NCBI GenBank assembly: GCA_964347265.1
Contig: CAYFXV010000003.1
Span: 1 to 64,000, forward strand
Origin: CS1-C013 sp964347265
Lineage (GTDB): Archaea; Aenigmatarchaeota; Aenigmatarchaeia; Aenigmatarchaeales; Aenigmatarchaeaceae
Length of the DNA: 64,000 nucleotides
Direction of reading: 5' to 3'
Shown here: one piece after another, positions 1-8,662 of the stretch
Layout: every line of letters begins with the position of its first letter
Position numbering within the stretch: position 1 is the stretch's first letter
Made by a program: the position numbers and the translations under genes
Notes under the pieces: model-generated
Seen by the model: the letters and a program-made list of their open reading frames with translations, nothing else
Told to the model about the DNA's origin: nothing
Database searches by the model: none

Positions 1-567
1 TGGTTTTTTACCTTTACCTCTTCTAACCATTTGTCTAGCAATTTTTAATGCTTTTTCATATTTCTTTTTAAATATTTTTTTTACAAAACCGACATCATCT
101 ACTGGCGCTATTAATACCATGCCTTTTACTCTTTTGTCTTTTGTTTTATATTGATAATATGTGATCTTTTGACAACCCAAACTATGACCTTGTAAAATTA
201 TTTTCTTGTATCCTTTTTTGTTTACAAAATCAACAGCAGCCTTTATATCAATGATACAATCTTCAAATCTTTCCCAAGAGCCACCAATTCTTATGTACTT
301 CACTCTATTTTTCTTTCTTCTGATTAAATCAGTTACAAATCCAACTCCCCGATTGTTAAAAGTTAGAAATGAAGAACCACTTTTAACAGCTTCCTTAGCA
401 ATATAATCTATGAATTTGTTTTCATAGAAATTTCCAGTCCATCCATGAACATGAATTAAAACTTTTTTAGTTTTTCTTTTAGGTTCAAACAATATTCCAT
501 GTAATTCTAAATTATCTTTTGCTGTTATTCTAACAGGTTCGCCTTTCAAGTTTTTCATTTTAGTCAT
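1..567 (-). CDS. Alpha/beta hydrolase family protein, C-terminus cut by window edge
   Basis: The reading frame runs off the left edge; 189 residues are visible. It has the alpha/beta hydrolase layout: an HGWTG oxyanion-type motif at about residues 41-45 and a GHSLG nucleophile elbow at about 127-131 (Ser129). The Asp and His of the triad would lie beyond the edge. The short, basic, signal-free N-terminus points to a cytosolic esterase or peptidase-like enzyme; the substrate cannot be told. The start is the first ATG; a second ATG lies three codons in. It is divergent from the methyltransferase gene starting at 603 and shares its 35-bp promoter gap. Confidence 0.8.
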   Translation of the reverse strand, partial: MTKMKNLKGEPVRITAKDNLELHGILFEPKRKTKKVLIHVHGWTGNFYENKFIDYIAKEAVKSGSSFLTFNNRGVGFVTDLIRRKKNRVKYIRIGGSWERFEDCIIDIKAAVDFVNKKGYKKIILQGHSLGCQKITYYQYKTKDKRVKGMVLIAPVDDVGFVKKIFKKKYEKALKIARQMVRRGKGKKP

Positions 568-602
568 AATTATTTATAATTTACAATTTTTATATATAGT
601 CT

Positions 603-1463
603 ATGAAAGAAGATTTAAAAACAACTTCTTTGCCATGGAGACAAATTGCATATATGTGGAAAACTTATTTTACAGTCCCAAGTCGTATTTCGCCACAAGA
701 AATTGAAAAATACAGAGAATGGCTAAAGGAAATAAACAAAGATAAAAAGCCATTAAAAGGATTAGTTTTGGGTGCAACACCAGAATTAAGAGATGCTTTA
801 TTTGATTTTGAATATCTTGTACACTCAATTGATATTAATTTAGATATGTTTTTAGCTATGGAAGAATTGCTAAAAAATAAAAATCCAAAAGAAGTTCTAA
901 TTAAGGCTAATTGGTTAAATAACCCGTTAGCAAATAGCTATTTTGATGTAGTGGTTGGAGATGCTATTTTACCAAATATTCCTTGGAAAGAGAGATCGCA
1001 TTTATTATCAGAAGTTAAAAGAGTACTTAAGCCTAATGGTATTTTCTTAACTAGAACTTTTTGTGCTCCAGATAAAAAGCCTTTTTCCAGTGTTGAAGAA
1101 ATTCTAGAGTATTTTTCAAAAAAAGAGCCAAACATGCAAAGTGCTTTAGAAATGGTCTTAGAATTACATATATTAACTCATGAGCCTAAAAATCATATCG
1201 GTTCTTTTGCTAAAGCAAAAGAAGTTTTAGAAGAATATCATAAAAGAGAGGGAATGGAATTTGAAAATAAAAACTTACAAAAAATTCATGATGTTGTCTG
1301 GAATTTCTGGTGTAAAAAATTCGTTAATAAAGTTTTTCTTTATGCTTTCAGAAACGAAGAGGAAAATGATTATAAAAAATACTTTAAAATTATAGAGTTC
1401 TTTGAAGCAAAAGATCATGATTACTCTAAAATTACTCCTATGTACTTTTTAAGAGTATTATAA
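603..1463 (+). CDS. Class I SAM-dependent methyltransferase
   Basis: A 286-residue protein. Residues from about 53 show a Rossmann start (LVLGATPEL, a degenerate motif I), an acidic SAM-ribose position (HSIDIN), VVVGDAILPNIP as the post-I/motif II strand, and EVKRVLKPNGIFLTR as the strand/turn after the helix typical of class I methyltransferases. A further 130 residues of helical sequence follow, likely substrate-recognition. No family-specific motif identifies the substrate. Start ATG; the gene is convergent with the Lrp regulator, with only two bases between them. Confidence 0.75.
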   Translation: MKEDLKTTSLPWRQIAYMWKTYFTVPSRISPQEIEKYREWLKEINKDKKPLKGLVLGATPELRDALFDFEYLVHSIDINLDMFLAMEELLKNKNPKEVLIKANWLNNPLANSYFDVVVGDAILPNIPWKERSHLLSEVKRVLKPNGIFLTRTFCAPDKKPFSSVEEILEYFSKKEPNMQSALEMVLELHILTHEPKNHIGSFAKAKEVLEEYHKREGMEFENKNLQKIHDVVWNFWCKKFVNKVFLYAFRNEEENDYKKYFKIIEFFEAKDHDYSKITPMYFLRVL

Positions 1464-1465
1464 GA

Positions 1466-1939
1466 CTATTTCAAAGCATTTTCAAATGGGTGTTGGGTAT
1501 TGTTTTTTATGTTTTGGTGAACTATTGTTGTTTCTGTCTTAGTTACCATTTCTAATTTATGAATTTTTCCTACAATATTTGAAAGCTCATTTATATCTTT
1601 GACTAAAACTTCTATTAGAAAGTCGAACCTTCCATAAAGTCTATGAATTTGAGAAACTTGTGGTAAAAGTCTTAAGTTTGTAATTGGGTTTTTGTCAGGG
1701 TGTTTCAAGTATCCTGAAAGATCAGCTGAAATTAAAATATAGGCTTTTAAGTCTAAACCTAGTTTTTTCTGGTTTAAATTTACTGTAAAATCTTTTATTA
1801 TTCCTTTTCTTTTCAAAGACTTTATTCTACTAAAGATGCTTTGTCTAGTCATTTTGCATGACCTAGCCAAGTCTGCAAAAGATTTTCTCCCATGTTTTAA
1901 CAATTCAACCAATATTTTTCTATCTTTTTTATCTATCAT
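1466..1939 (-). CDS. Lrp/AsnC family transcriptional regulator
   Basis: 157 residues, normal size for the family. The N-terminal 60 residues form the helix-turn-helix (DKKDRKILVELL, then RQSIFSRIKSLKRKGII), followed by a RAM-type ligand/oligomerisation domain (LKAYILISADL, then YGRFDFLIEVLVKD). The family acts as feast/famine regulators responding to amino acids; the ligand here is unknown. The gene is divergent from the tiny zinc-ribbon gene at 2059, so the 120-bp gap holds two promoters. Confidence 0.85.
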   Translation of the reverse strand: MIDKKDRKILVELLKHGRKSFADLARSCKMTRQSIFSRIKSLKRKGIIKDFTVNLNQKKLGLDLKAYILISADLSGYLKHPDKNPITNLRLLPQVSQIHRLYGRFDFLIEVLVKDINELSNIVGKIHKLEMVTKTETTIVHQNIKNNTQHPFENALK

Positions 1940-2058
1940 ACAAATGTTAATTTATCTTCTATATTTATTAACTTTTCGTTAATTTAGAAAATAAATTTTT
2001 TATATTTGTCTTAAAATCGATAAAAAATCTTTATCCTTTGTCAGAATAAACAATAAAT

Positions 2059-2181
2059 ATGTTAAATAGGTGTCCGGATTGTAGAGGTAAATTGGTTCGT
2101 GGTAAGTTTGAAGTAGTTTGTAAAAGCTGCGGACTGGTGGTTGACTATCCATTATGCCTTTTTGACTTTGTAAGTTATTGA
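2059..2181 (+). CDS. 40-residue zinc ribbon resembling the TFB (TFIIB) N-terminus
   Basis: An intact ATG-to-TGA frame of 41 codons with CPDC at residues 5-8 and CKSCGLVV at 21-28. This is the spacing and the C-terminal CxxCGLVV signature of the TFIIB/TFB zinc ribbon, the domain that contacts RNA polymerase. No cyclin-fold or B-reader region follows; the frame stops 12 residues after the ribbon. The upstream 120 bp is AT-rich with no strong SD, so it may be leaderless. It could be a stand-alone ribbon protein or a remnant of a tfb gene; the intact frame favours the former only weakly. Confidence 0.5.
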   Translation: MLNRCPDCRGKLVRGKFEVVCKSCGLVVDYPLCLFDFVSY

Positions 2182-2246
2182 TAGTATGGGATTGGGATTG
2201 AAACTATAATTGACAAAATAAAATGATTCTGTTTATTTCTTAGAAT

Positions 2247-2417
2247 TTATTTCTTAAGCCTACCTCTTCTCCAATGTTTTGTAGGATGTACTTGAATTCT
2301 TCTTGTTCTTGCTCTTTTCCCATATTTCTTTAAATCAGCCCATCTAGGAGCTCTCTTCTTTTTGCTAGCAGCTGACAATCTTAATTTCTTTGGCAATCTT
2401 GTGGATTTTTTAGGCAT
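2247..2417 (-). CDS. rpl39e: Ribosomal protein eL39
   Basis: 56 residues, extremely basic, with the eL39 pattern: RLPKKLRLSAASKKKRAPRW in the N-terminal half and a C-terminal KHWRRGRLKK. It belongs to the large subunit, where eL39 lines the lower exit tunnel. ATG start with AGGAAGTGATTGA-type SD upstream. It is the last gene of an operon RNase P4 - eS19 - PDCD5 - eL39, four bases after the PDCD5 stop, the usual archaeal neighbourhood. Confidence 0.9.
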   Translation of the reverse strand: MPKKSTRLPKKLRLSAASKKKRAPRWADLKKYGKRARTRRIQVHPTKHWRRGRLKK

Positions 2418-2421
2418 TCAA

Positions 2422-2673
2422 TCACTTCCTTTTTATTTTCATTTTTTTCCTAGGTAATAAAACCTTAAGAATATGTTTTAGTCTTTTATCATCAATTGTT
2501 TCTTTTAATTGGCCTGTTTGATAAAGTTGAAGTAAGTAAATCTCTAATTGAGTAGCAACTAAAGGATTTGCAATTCTAACTCTCCCTAATCTTTCCAAAG
2601 CTTCTTTAGTTAATGCTTTTCTCAATACATCTTTTTTTAAAGCTTCGAACTCAGCAACATCAGCAGCTTTCAT
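2422..2673 (-). CDS. PDCD5-like DNA-binding protein
   Basis: 83 residues, helical and basic, with the PDCD5/TFAR19 signature RKALTKEALERLGRVRIANP followed by the family's VATQLEIYLLQLYQTGQL. Archaeal members are small nucleic-acid-binding proteins conserved beside eS19 and eL39; this copy is slightly shorter than the usual 110 residues because the acidic N-terminal helix is short. Its ATG overlaps the eS19 stop by four bases (ATGA), so translation is coupled. Confidence 0.88.
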   Translation of the reverse strand: MKAADVAEFEALKKDVLRKALTKEALERLGRVRIANPLVATQLEIYLLQLYQTGQLKETIDDKRLKHILKVLLPRKKMKIKRK

Positions 2674-3086
2674 TTCAATCCCTTAGCAGTTTTAATTAAT
2701 AATTTTTGACCTTTGGATGTTATTATTCTACCTTTTCTTGGCTTTTCTGTTTTTTTAATATAGCCTGCACCTTCTAATTGTTGCAAAATCAATCTTATTA
2801 TTTTTCCACCAGCTTTTCTATGATGAGCTGGTTTATGTCCTCTTCTCCTTCTTCCACCAAAAACATTTCTTAATCTCTGAGTACCTATAGGACCATTTAG
2901 ATAGATTTTTCTTAAAATAGCTGCAGATCTTAAAAACCACCAATCTCCTTGTGAAGGAGGTCTTTCTGATGAAACTCCTGTTTTCACAAATTTAGACCAT
3001 TCTGGAGGTTTTATATTCTCATTTTTCTTTAATTCTTCTGAAAGTTTTCCTATAAGCTTTTGTGGAGGAACATCTCTCATAATCAT
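2670..3086 (-). CDS. rps19e: Ribosomal protein eS19
   Basis: 138 residues with the full eS19 fold: VPPQKLIGKLSEELK, PPEWSKFVKTGVSSERPP, the DWWFLRSAAILRKIYLNGPIG core and GGRRRRGHKPAHHRKAGGKI, ending in the typical QLEGAGYIKK winged-helix region. Two in-frame ATGs (3086 and 3080) are both possible; the stop of the upstream RNase P gene overlaps the first. Small-subunit head protein needed for 30S assembly. Confidence 0.93.
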   Translation of the reverse strand: MIMRDVPPQKLIGKLSEELKKNENIKPPEWSKFVKTGVSSERPPSQGDWWFLRSAAILRKIYLNGPIGTQRLRNVFGGRRRRGHKPAHHRKAGGKIIRLILQQLEGAGYIKKTEKPRKGRIITSKGQKLLIKTAKGLK

Positions 3087-3277
3087 ACCTTTCTAATATT
3101 GTTTTTATCTTTAAAAATCTTTTGTAACCTATATTTTTCTTTTAATCTTTTTATTAGTTGTCTATATCTATTAGCAAATTCAGGCTTTTTTTCTATCATT
3201 TTTTCTAATATTTCTATTCTCTCTAATGCTATTTTCTTTCTCTGGTTTTTTATTCTTTTGAATTTGTCATATTTCAT
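3083..3277 (-). CDS. RNase P protein 4 (Rpp21) N-terminal half, zinc ribbon absent
   Basis: 64 residues. RKKIALERIEILEKMIE and the later YRQLIKRLKEKYRLQ match the two N-terminal helices of archaeal Rnp4/Rpp21, which bind RNase P RNA with Rpp29. The family normally continues into a four-cysteine zinc ribbon; here the frame stops after KIFKDKNNIRKV with no cysteine at all, overlapping the eS19 start. It is either a minimal lineage form or a truncated gene. The first 23 codons are duplicated at 4766-4835 on the far side of the radical SAM gene, so the native promoter now lies 1.5 kb away and this gene is read from the radical SAM operon (4-base gap). Confidence 0.65.
   Translation of the reverse strand: MKYDKFKRIKNQRKKIALERIEILEKMIEKKPEFANRYRQLIKRLKEKYRLQKIFKDKNNIRKV
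3208..3277 (-). repeat. 70-bp duplicated segment, copy 1 (start of RNase P4 gene)
   Basis: These 70 bases match 4766-4835 with only three substitutions, both in the same orientation. The segment runs from the ATG to the codons for IEI of the RNase P4 gene. The two copies bracket the radical SAM gene. Confidence 0.9.
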
Positions 3278-3281
3278 ATTA

Positions 3282-4712
3282 TTACCTGTAAGGATAGAAG
3301 CCTTCAGTGAAGATTTTAATCAGACGTTTCATAAAAAGAAATGGATTCTTAGATAAGTTCCATGAAATTATTCTTATGTTATATCCTGTTAATAAAGTGA
3401 AAATATCTTTTAAAAAATTTAGTCTTAGCAGCCATTTCTTAGAATGAAGTTTATAACTATAATCTATAAAATTTAAAAGTTCTTTTTCTGAAAAGTTGTT
3501 ATAATACTTAGATATGCTATGTGCACTCTTCCAATCATTTTTTCTTATTTTGTTATTGTTTTCTAATTTTGACCATAATTCTGCTCCTGGAACTATTCCT
3601 AAGGAATTTATTTGAAGGCCAATATGTAAATCAGTAGCAAATTCAAGTGTTTTTAATATGTCTTCCTTAGATTCAATTGGAGAACCTATAATAAATGAGC
3701 CTATTACATTTAGTCTGGCTTTTTTTGCATTTCTAACAGCATTTTTTATCTGTTCAACTGTAATGCCTTTTTTATAATAATCTAAAACCTTTTGTAAACC
3801 GCTCTCCATTCCAAAATATATGGTAGAAAATCCTGCTCTCTTCATTTCTTTTAAAACTTCCAACGAGGCTTTATCTACCCTTCCTTCACAATTTAAATTC
3901 ATCTTTATTTTTCTCTTTTTTATACCTCTACATATTTTAATTACTCTTTTAGAATTCAAAGTAAAATTATCATCAACAACAATACATGTATCATAACCTT
4001 GAGAATAAATTTCTTCTAACTCATCCAAAATATTTTCCACAGATCTTGTTCTCCATCTTCTCTTAAAGAGAGCAGAACAACAACAAAAAGTGCAATTGTG
4101 TGGACAACCTCTAGATGTTAAGAGTGTGGTAAATTTACCAAAACTGAGTTTCAAACCGAACCAACATTGCGCATAATCAATAGACTTCACAAGGCTTCTG
4201 TCTGGAAACGGCAAAGAATCTAGATCCTCAATGAATTCTATTTTGTTATTTACTATTTTATTTTTATAATAAAAAGCAAGCCCTTTAATATTTTTTAATT
4301 TTTTTCTATTGTGTAAATTATTGATCAGTTTATAAAAAGTGATCTCACCTTCACCTTTAACCACAAAGTCTATAAACTTATAATTTTTTAATATCTTTTC
4401 AGCAAAAAAAGTTGCATGAATACCACCTAACACAATTATAACCTCGGGGAACATTTGTTTTATTTTTTTAAGCAATCTCATAGATCTAAGAAATGTATAA
4501 GAGGTACAGCTTAATCCTATCACATCTGGTTTTTCTTTTTTAATTTGATTCAAAAATTGATTTTCTGTCTCATTAGAGCAGTATGCATCTATAACCTTTA
4601 CTTCATGATTACTTTTTGATTTTAGATAAGAAGCTATGTATAATAAACCGATTGGTGGCCAAGAATAATCCAATGTTTCTCCAATTGGTGGTGTACATAA
4701 AACAATTTTCAT
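3282..4712 (-). CDS. B12-binding domain radical SAM protein
   Basis: 476 residues in class B radical SAM layout. Residues 1-150 form a cobalamin-binding Rossmann domain (PPIGLLYIASYLK, IIVLGGIHATFFAEKIL, VVKGEGE). RGCPHNCTFC near residue 205 is the CxxxCxxC that holds the 4Fe-4S cluster, followed by the TIM barrel (CEGRVDKASLEVLKEMKRAG, FGMESG, GSFIIGSPIE). The family makes B12-dependent methylations and ring rearrangements on lipids, cofactors and natural products; the substrate is not readable. It is bounded by two copies of the start of the RNase P4 gene, so it looks like a recent insertion at the head of a ribosomal operon. Confidence 0.88.
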   Translation of the reverse strand: MKIVLCTPPIGETLDYSWPPIGLLYIASYLKSKSNHEVKVIDAYCSNETENQFLNQIKKEKPDVIGLSCTSYTFLRSMRLLKKIKQMFPEVIIVLGGIHATFFAEKILKNYKFIDFVVKGEGEITFYKLINNLHNRKKLKNIKGLAFYYKNKIVNNKIEFIEDLDSLPFPDRSLVKSIDYAQCWFGLKLSFGKFTTLLTSRGCPHNCTFCCCSALFKRRWRTRSVENILDELEEIYSQGYDTCIVVDDNFTLNSKRVIKICRGIKKRKIKMNLNCEGRVDKASLEVLKEMKRAGFSTIYFGMESGLQKVLDYYKKGITVEQIKNAVRNAKKARLNVIGSFIIGSPIESKEDILKTLEFATDLHIGLQINSLGIVPGAELWSKLENNNKIRKNDWKSAHSISKYYNNFSEKELLNFIDYSYKLHSKKWLLRLNFLKDIFTLLTGYNIRIISWNLSKNPFLFMKRLIKIFTEGFYPYR

Positions 4713-4739
4713 TCAAATACCTGTTATAATTTTTGGATA

Positions 4740-4835
4740 TCATCTTTCCACAATACTGCCAGCATATATTTCTATTCTCTCTAATGCTATTTTCTTTCTT
4801 TGATTTTTTATTCTTTTGAATCTGTCATATTTCAT
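4740..4835 (-). pseudogene. Truncated duplicate of the RNase P4 (Rpp21) gene start
   Basis: A 31-codon frame whose first 23 residues equal those of the gene at 3083-3277 apart from one K to R change; it then runs into AGSIVER and a stop. It keeps the original promoter side, facing purA. The likely history is that insertion of the radical SAM gene left the first codons behind and duplicated them. It may still be translated as a leader peptide; no function is implied. Confidence 0.75.
4766..4835 (-). repeat. 70-bp duplicated segment, copy 2
   Basis: Same-orientation copy of 3208-3277 (67 of 70 bases identical), ending exactly at the ATG. Upstream sequence differs between the two copies: here it is an AT-rich promoter region, there the end of the radical SAM gene. 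Confidence 0.9.
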
Positions 4836-4867
4836 AATATCAATATTTATTTTTAACTATCAAATAG

Positions 4868-6103
<1,236 letters not shown>

Positions 6104-6107
6104 TTTT

Positions 6108-6623
6108 CTAAATACCTCTTATTATTCTTGGGTATCCTTTTTCTACAAGACTATTGCTATATATTCCCAAACTCTCAAAAAATTTTCTGATTTTCTTTCT
6201 TCCGTTTTCAATATGATCAGTTATTACTTCAACTTCTATCCAGTTTCCAAAATCTTTAGGTTGAATAAAAGTATCTACATTAATTTCGAAATCATTTAAA
6301 GTAAAACATTTCCTTATTTTTTCAATTATTAACCATTCATAGAATTTTGATTCTAATAATATTTTTCTTGTTTGCTCTGGATCACTTATCTTTGTTTCAA
6401 ATTCTTTCCAAACACCATCTGTATCTGTTAATTCTTTATAAGTTAATTTATGGTCTTTTTTATCTTCTGATCTTATACGAAGAATAAATTTCTTTTTTGA
6501 ATTTAATGGTTTGAAAATAACATCTTTTTGTTGAACTTCATATTTAAATTTAGAATTCAGTTTTTTGATTTTATTTAAAACAATATTAATATCATCAAGC
6601 TTTGCTCTTAGTTCTACTTCCAT
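6108..6623 (-). CDS. CYTH domain protein (class IV adenylate cyclase / triphosphatase-like)
   Basis: 171 residues from the ATG at 6623, which has AGTGAT four bases upstream; the longer GTG frame begins inside that SD. MEVELRAKL is a variant of the N-terminal ExExK signature, and later strands carry the alternating charged residues that line the tunnel (FILRIRSED, KLTYKELT, WKEFETKI, WIEVEVI). CYTH enzymes hydrolyse or cyclise triphosphates with Mg; archaeal members are mostly triphosphatases of uncertain substrate. Convergent with purA. Confidence 0.8.
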   Translation of the reverse strand: MEVELRAKLDDINIVLNKIKKLNSKFKYEVQQKDVIFKPLNSKKKFILRIRSEDKKDHKLTYKELTDTDGVWKEFETKISDPEQTRKILLESKFYEWLIIEKIRKCFTLNDFEINVDTFIQPKDFGNWIEVEVITDHIENGRKKIRKFFESLGIYSNSLVEKGYPRIIRGI

Positions 6624-6637
6624 AATTATCACTAAAG

Positions 6638-6709
6638 TGCGCCGACCGGGATTTGAACCCGGATCGTGAGCTTGGAAGGCTCATGTCCTAACCATTAGAC
6701 TATCGGCGC
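6638..6709 (-). tRNA. tRNA-Gly(TCC), no intron
   Basis: Full cloverleaf on the minus strand: acceptor GCGCCGA with TCGGCGC, anticodon arm TGAGC-CTTCCAA-GCTCA (anticodon TCC), T-arm CCGGG-TTCAAAT-CCCGG, discriminator A. 72 nt, CCA not encoded. Confidence 0.95.
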
Positions 6710-6741
6710 ATAAATAGAATTCATTGAAAGAATTTAAAAAG

Positions 6742-7230
6742 TTATAATTTGTACCCTATTTTTCTTAGAAACTCTTTTCTCTCTTCTACATCGTCTTCAG
6801 ATTCTATTCCTTTGGTGTGTTCACCATCTATTACTCCTAATATTCCTCTTCCCTGTGAAGTTTCTGCTAATATTACTTCAACAGGATTGGCTGTCGCACA
6901 AAATATCTTGCAAACTTCTGGAACATTTTTTATTGCATTAAGGACATTTATTGGATAAAATCCTTTTCCTAACACAATTATAAAGGAATGGCCTGCTCCT
7001 AGGTTTAATGCGTTCTTTTCTGCTATTTTCTTTAATTCATTATCTGTTCCAGTACTTCTCACTAAACAAGGACCTGAAGATTCGCAAAAAGCTAAACCAA
7101 ACTTTATTCCTGGAACATTATTAACTAAGGTTTCATGAATATCTTCCACTGTCTTAATGAAATGTGAATGACCTAAAATTATGTTACAGTCTTTTGGAAA
7201 TTTCAATTTTACAGTTTTTGTTTCTATCAT
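6742..7230 (-). CDS. Adenosine-specific kinase family protein (DUF355)
   Basis: 162 residues, the usual family length. Conserved blocks of this family (PF04008) are visible: [18 protein letters not shown] at about 40-58, [11 protein letters not shown], and [11 protein letters not shown] in the form [19 protein letters not shown], with GVIDG near the end. A Pyrobaculum member was structurally studied and assigned adenosine-binding/kinase activity. Strong AAGTGATAAT before the ATG. It lies between two tRNA genes on the same strand. Confidence 0.88.
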   Translation of the reverse strand: MIETKTVKLKFPKDCNIILGHSHFIKTVEDIHETLVNNVPGIKFGLAFCESSGPCLVRSTGTDNELKKIAEKNALNLGAGHSFIIVLGKGFYPINVLNAIKNVPEVCKIFCATANPVEVILAETSQGRGILGVIDGEHTKGIESEDDVEERKEFLRKIGYKL

Positions 7231-7244
7231 ATTATCACTTTAAA

Positions 7245-7351
7245 TGGGGTCAGGGAGATTCGAACTCCCATTAGCTGGTTTCTTCATTTCATCTTTTTAT
7301 CAAATCTCCATGTCTGGAGCCAGCTGTCGTACCTGGTTGGACCATAACCCC
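7245..7351 (-). tRNA. tRNA-Trp(CCA) with 34-nt intron
   Basis: Acceptor GGGGTTA pairs with TGACCCC, T-arm GGGAG-TTCGAAT-CTCCC, discriminator A. The anticodon stem GCTGG/CCAGC encloses CTCCAG, then an intron at the canonical 37/38 site (7280-7313), then A38. Anticodon CCA. CTCCA can pair with TGGAG in the intron, giving the bulge-helix-bulge recognised by the archaeal splicing endonuclease. The intron core closely matches that of tRNA-Met at 20.9 kb. Confidence 0.9.
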
Positions 7352-7392
7352 TTGTAAGAAAATATAAGATAAGTATTTTTATATCTTTCTAA

Positions 7393-8022
7393 TTATTCTT
7401 TCTTAAGCATTAATTCAATCTCAAAGGGTATATATGGAATTTTATAAATCAATGGAAGGGGGAAAAAATATCTCTTACTTATGACTTTTAATTTATTTTT
7501 TTTAACAATTTGGAATAATTTATCTTCCTTTAAAATAGAAATGTGAGTTTTATCTTTGTCTAAAAAACCAAAAAATTTTCTAAGCCATGTATCTATTGGC
7601 ACTGATAAAATTAGATATCCTCCTCTCTTTAATTTTTTAACTATTTTTTCAAAGTTTTTTTCAAAGTTTTTTGTATGTTCTAAAACATCTAAAGCAACAA
7701 TACAGTCAAATGATTCATTAGAATATGGCAAAGATTTTTCCAAATCTACAACTTTAAGATTAGCTTTCGGGATTTTTTGTTTTGCTTTTTTAATAGCAAA
7801 TTCTGAAATATCAAATCCATGTAATTCATTAAAAAGGGGGGAAACTTCTTTTAACAACAAACCAAAAGCACAACCAACATCTAAAAATTTACCTCTAATA
7901 TTTTGGTTTTTTATAAAAGAAATTACATTTTTAAATAATTTAGAAGGATTCATTTTTTCATAATCATAATAATTAGATTCTTTAAATCCGTAAAAATAAT
8001 CTCTACCAAATCTTTCTGTCAT
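7393..8022 (-). CDS. Class I SAM-dependent methyltransferase
   Basis: 209 residues. FLDVGCAFGLLLKEV (motif I) near residue 45, LHGFDISEFAIKKAKQ (acidic SAM-ribose residue), FDCIVALDVLEHT (motif IV in the ubiquinone/methyltransferase-11 style) and LKRGGYLILSVP. Substrate unknown; the C-terminal basic, aromatic tail may recognise it. It is the last gene of a set 8662-9690, 8048-8662, 7393-8022 on one strand (glycosyltransferase plus two methyltransferases), suggesting glycan or lipid-linked sugar modification. Confidence 0.85.
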   Translation of the reverse strand: MTERFGRDYFYGFKESNYYDYEKMNPSKLFKNVISFIKNQNIRGKFLDVGCAFGLLLKEVSPLFNELHGFDISEFAIKKAKQKIPKANLKVVDLEKSLPYSNESFDCIVALDVLEHTKNFEKNFEKIVKKLKRGGYLILSVPIDTWLRKFFGFLDKDKTHISILKEDKLFQIVKKNKLKVISKRYFFPLPLIYKIPYIPFEIELMLKKE

Positions 8023-8047
8023 AACAATTAATAAAATATAAGTATTT

Positions 8048-8662
8048 TTATATTTTTGCTAAAGCAAAAGAATATCTCGAATATTCAGCGAACTTGACTA
8101 CCTTTAAACCATATTTTTCTAAAACTTTTTTTAGTTCATTTTTACTCATAGCTTTTTCAAATCCAAAAGGCCATTTATTTATTTTTTCTAAAAACCATTT
8201 AGTTATTCTGTAATACCAAGCCGGCCTTGGAACAGTAATAAGAATATAACCATTTTTCTTAACGCATTTTTTATGTGTCTCAATGATTTTTTTCTGTTTT
8301 TCATTCGAGAAATGTTCTATTAAACCTTCTGAATGAACAATATCAAATTTCTTTTTGGGTTTAAATCTAAGTAAATCTCTACAAAGAATTTTTGCTTTAA
8401 AATTATGCTTTTTAAACTTCTCTTCTGCAAGTTTTAAAGCTTCTTTACTATTATCAAGCACTGTTGCAGAACCTCCATACTTTTTTAATATTTTCAATGT
8501 TAACATACCTGAACCACATCCTAGCTCAATCACATTTGGGTTCTTTAAGTTTAGTGAATCGAGAAGTTTTTGATACATTTTAAAAACTAGTTTACGGTGA
8601 GTTCTCATTGCTAACACAAATAAGAAATTAGTGTTTGACCAGAACGAGTCCCACTTATTCAT
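8048..8662 (-). CDS. Class I SAM-dependent methyltransferase
   Basis: 204 residues. VIELGCGSGMLTLKILKKYG is a textbook motif I; ATVLDNSKEAL supplies the acidic ribose contact; FDIVHSEGLIEHFS and KNGYILITVPRP give motifs IV and VI. Its ATG overlaps the glycosyltransferase stop (TAATG), so the two are co-translated. Probably acts on a sugar or lipid made by its neighbour; this is inference from context. Confidence 0.87.
   Translation of the reverse strand: MNKWDSFWSNTNFLFVLAMRTHRKLVFKMYQKLLDSLNLKNPNVIELGCGSGMLTLKILKKYGGSATVLDNSKEALKLAEEKFKKHNFKAKILCRDLLRFKPKKKFDIVHSEGLIEHFSNEKQKKIIETHKKCVKKNGYILITVPRPAWYYRITKWFLEKINKWPFGFEKAMSKNELKKVLEKYGLKVVKFAEYSRYSFALAKI

Noticed and set aside
7280..7313. 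Box C/D guide RNA inside the tRNA-Trp intron
   Set aside because: GATGA resembles a C box but no matching D box (CTGA) is present, nor in the tRNA-Met intron.
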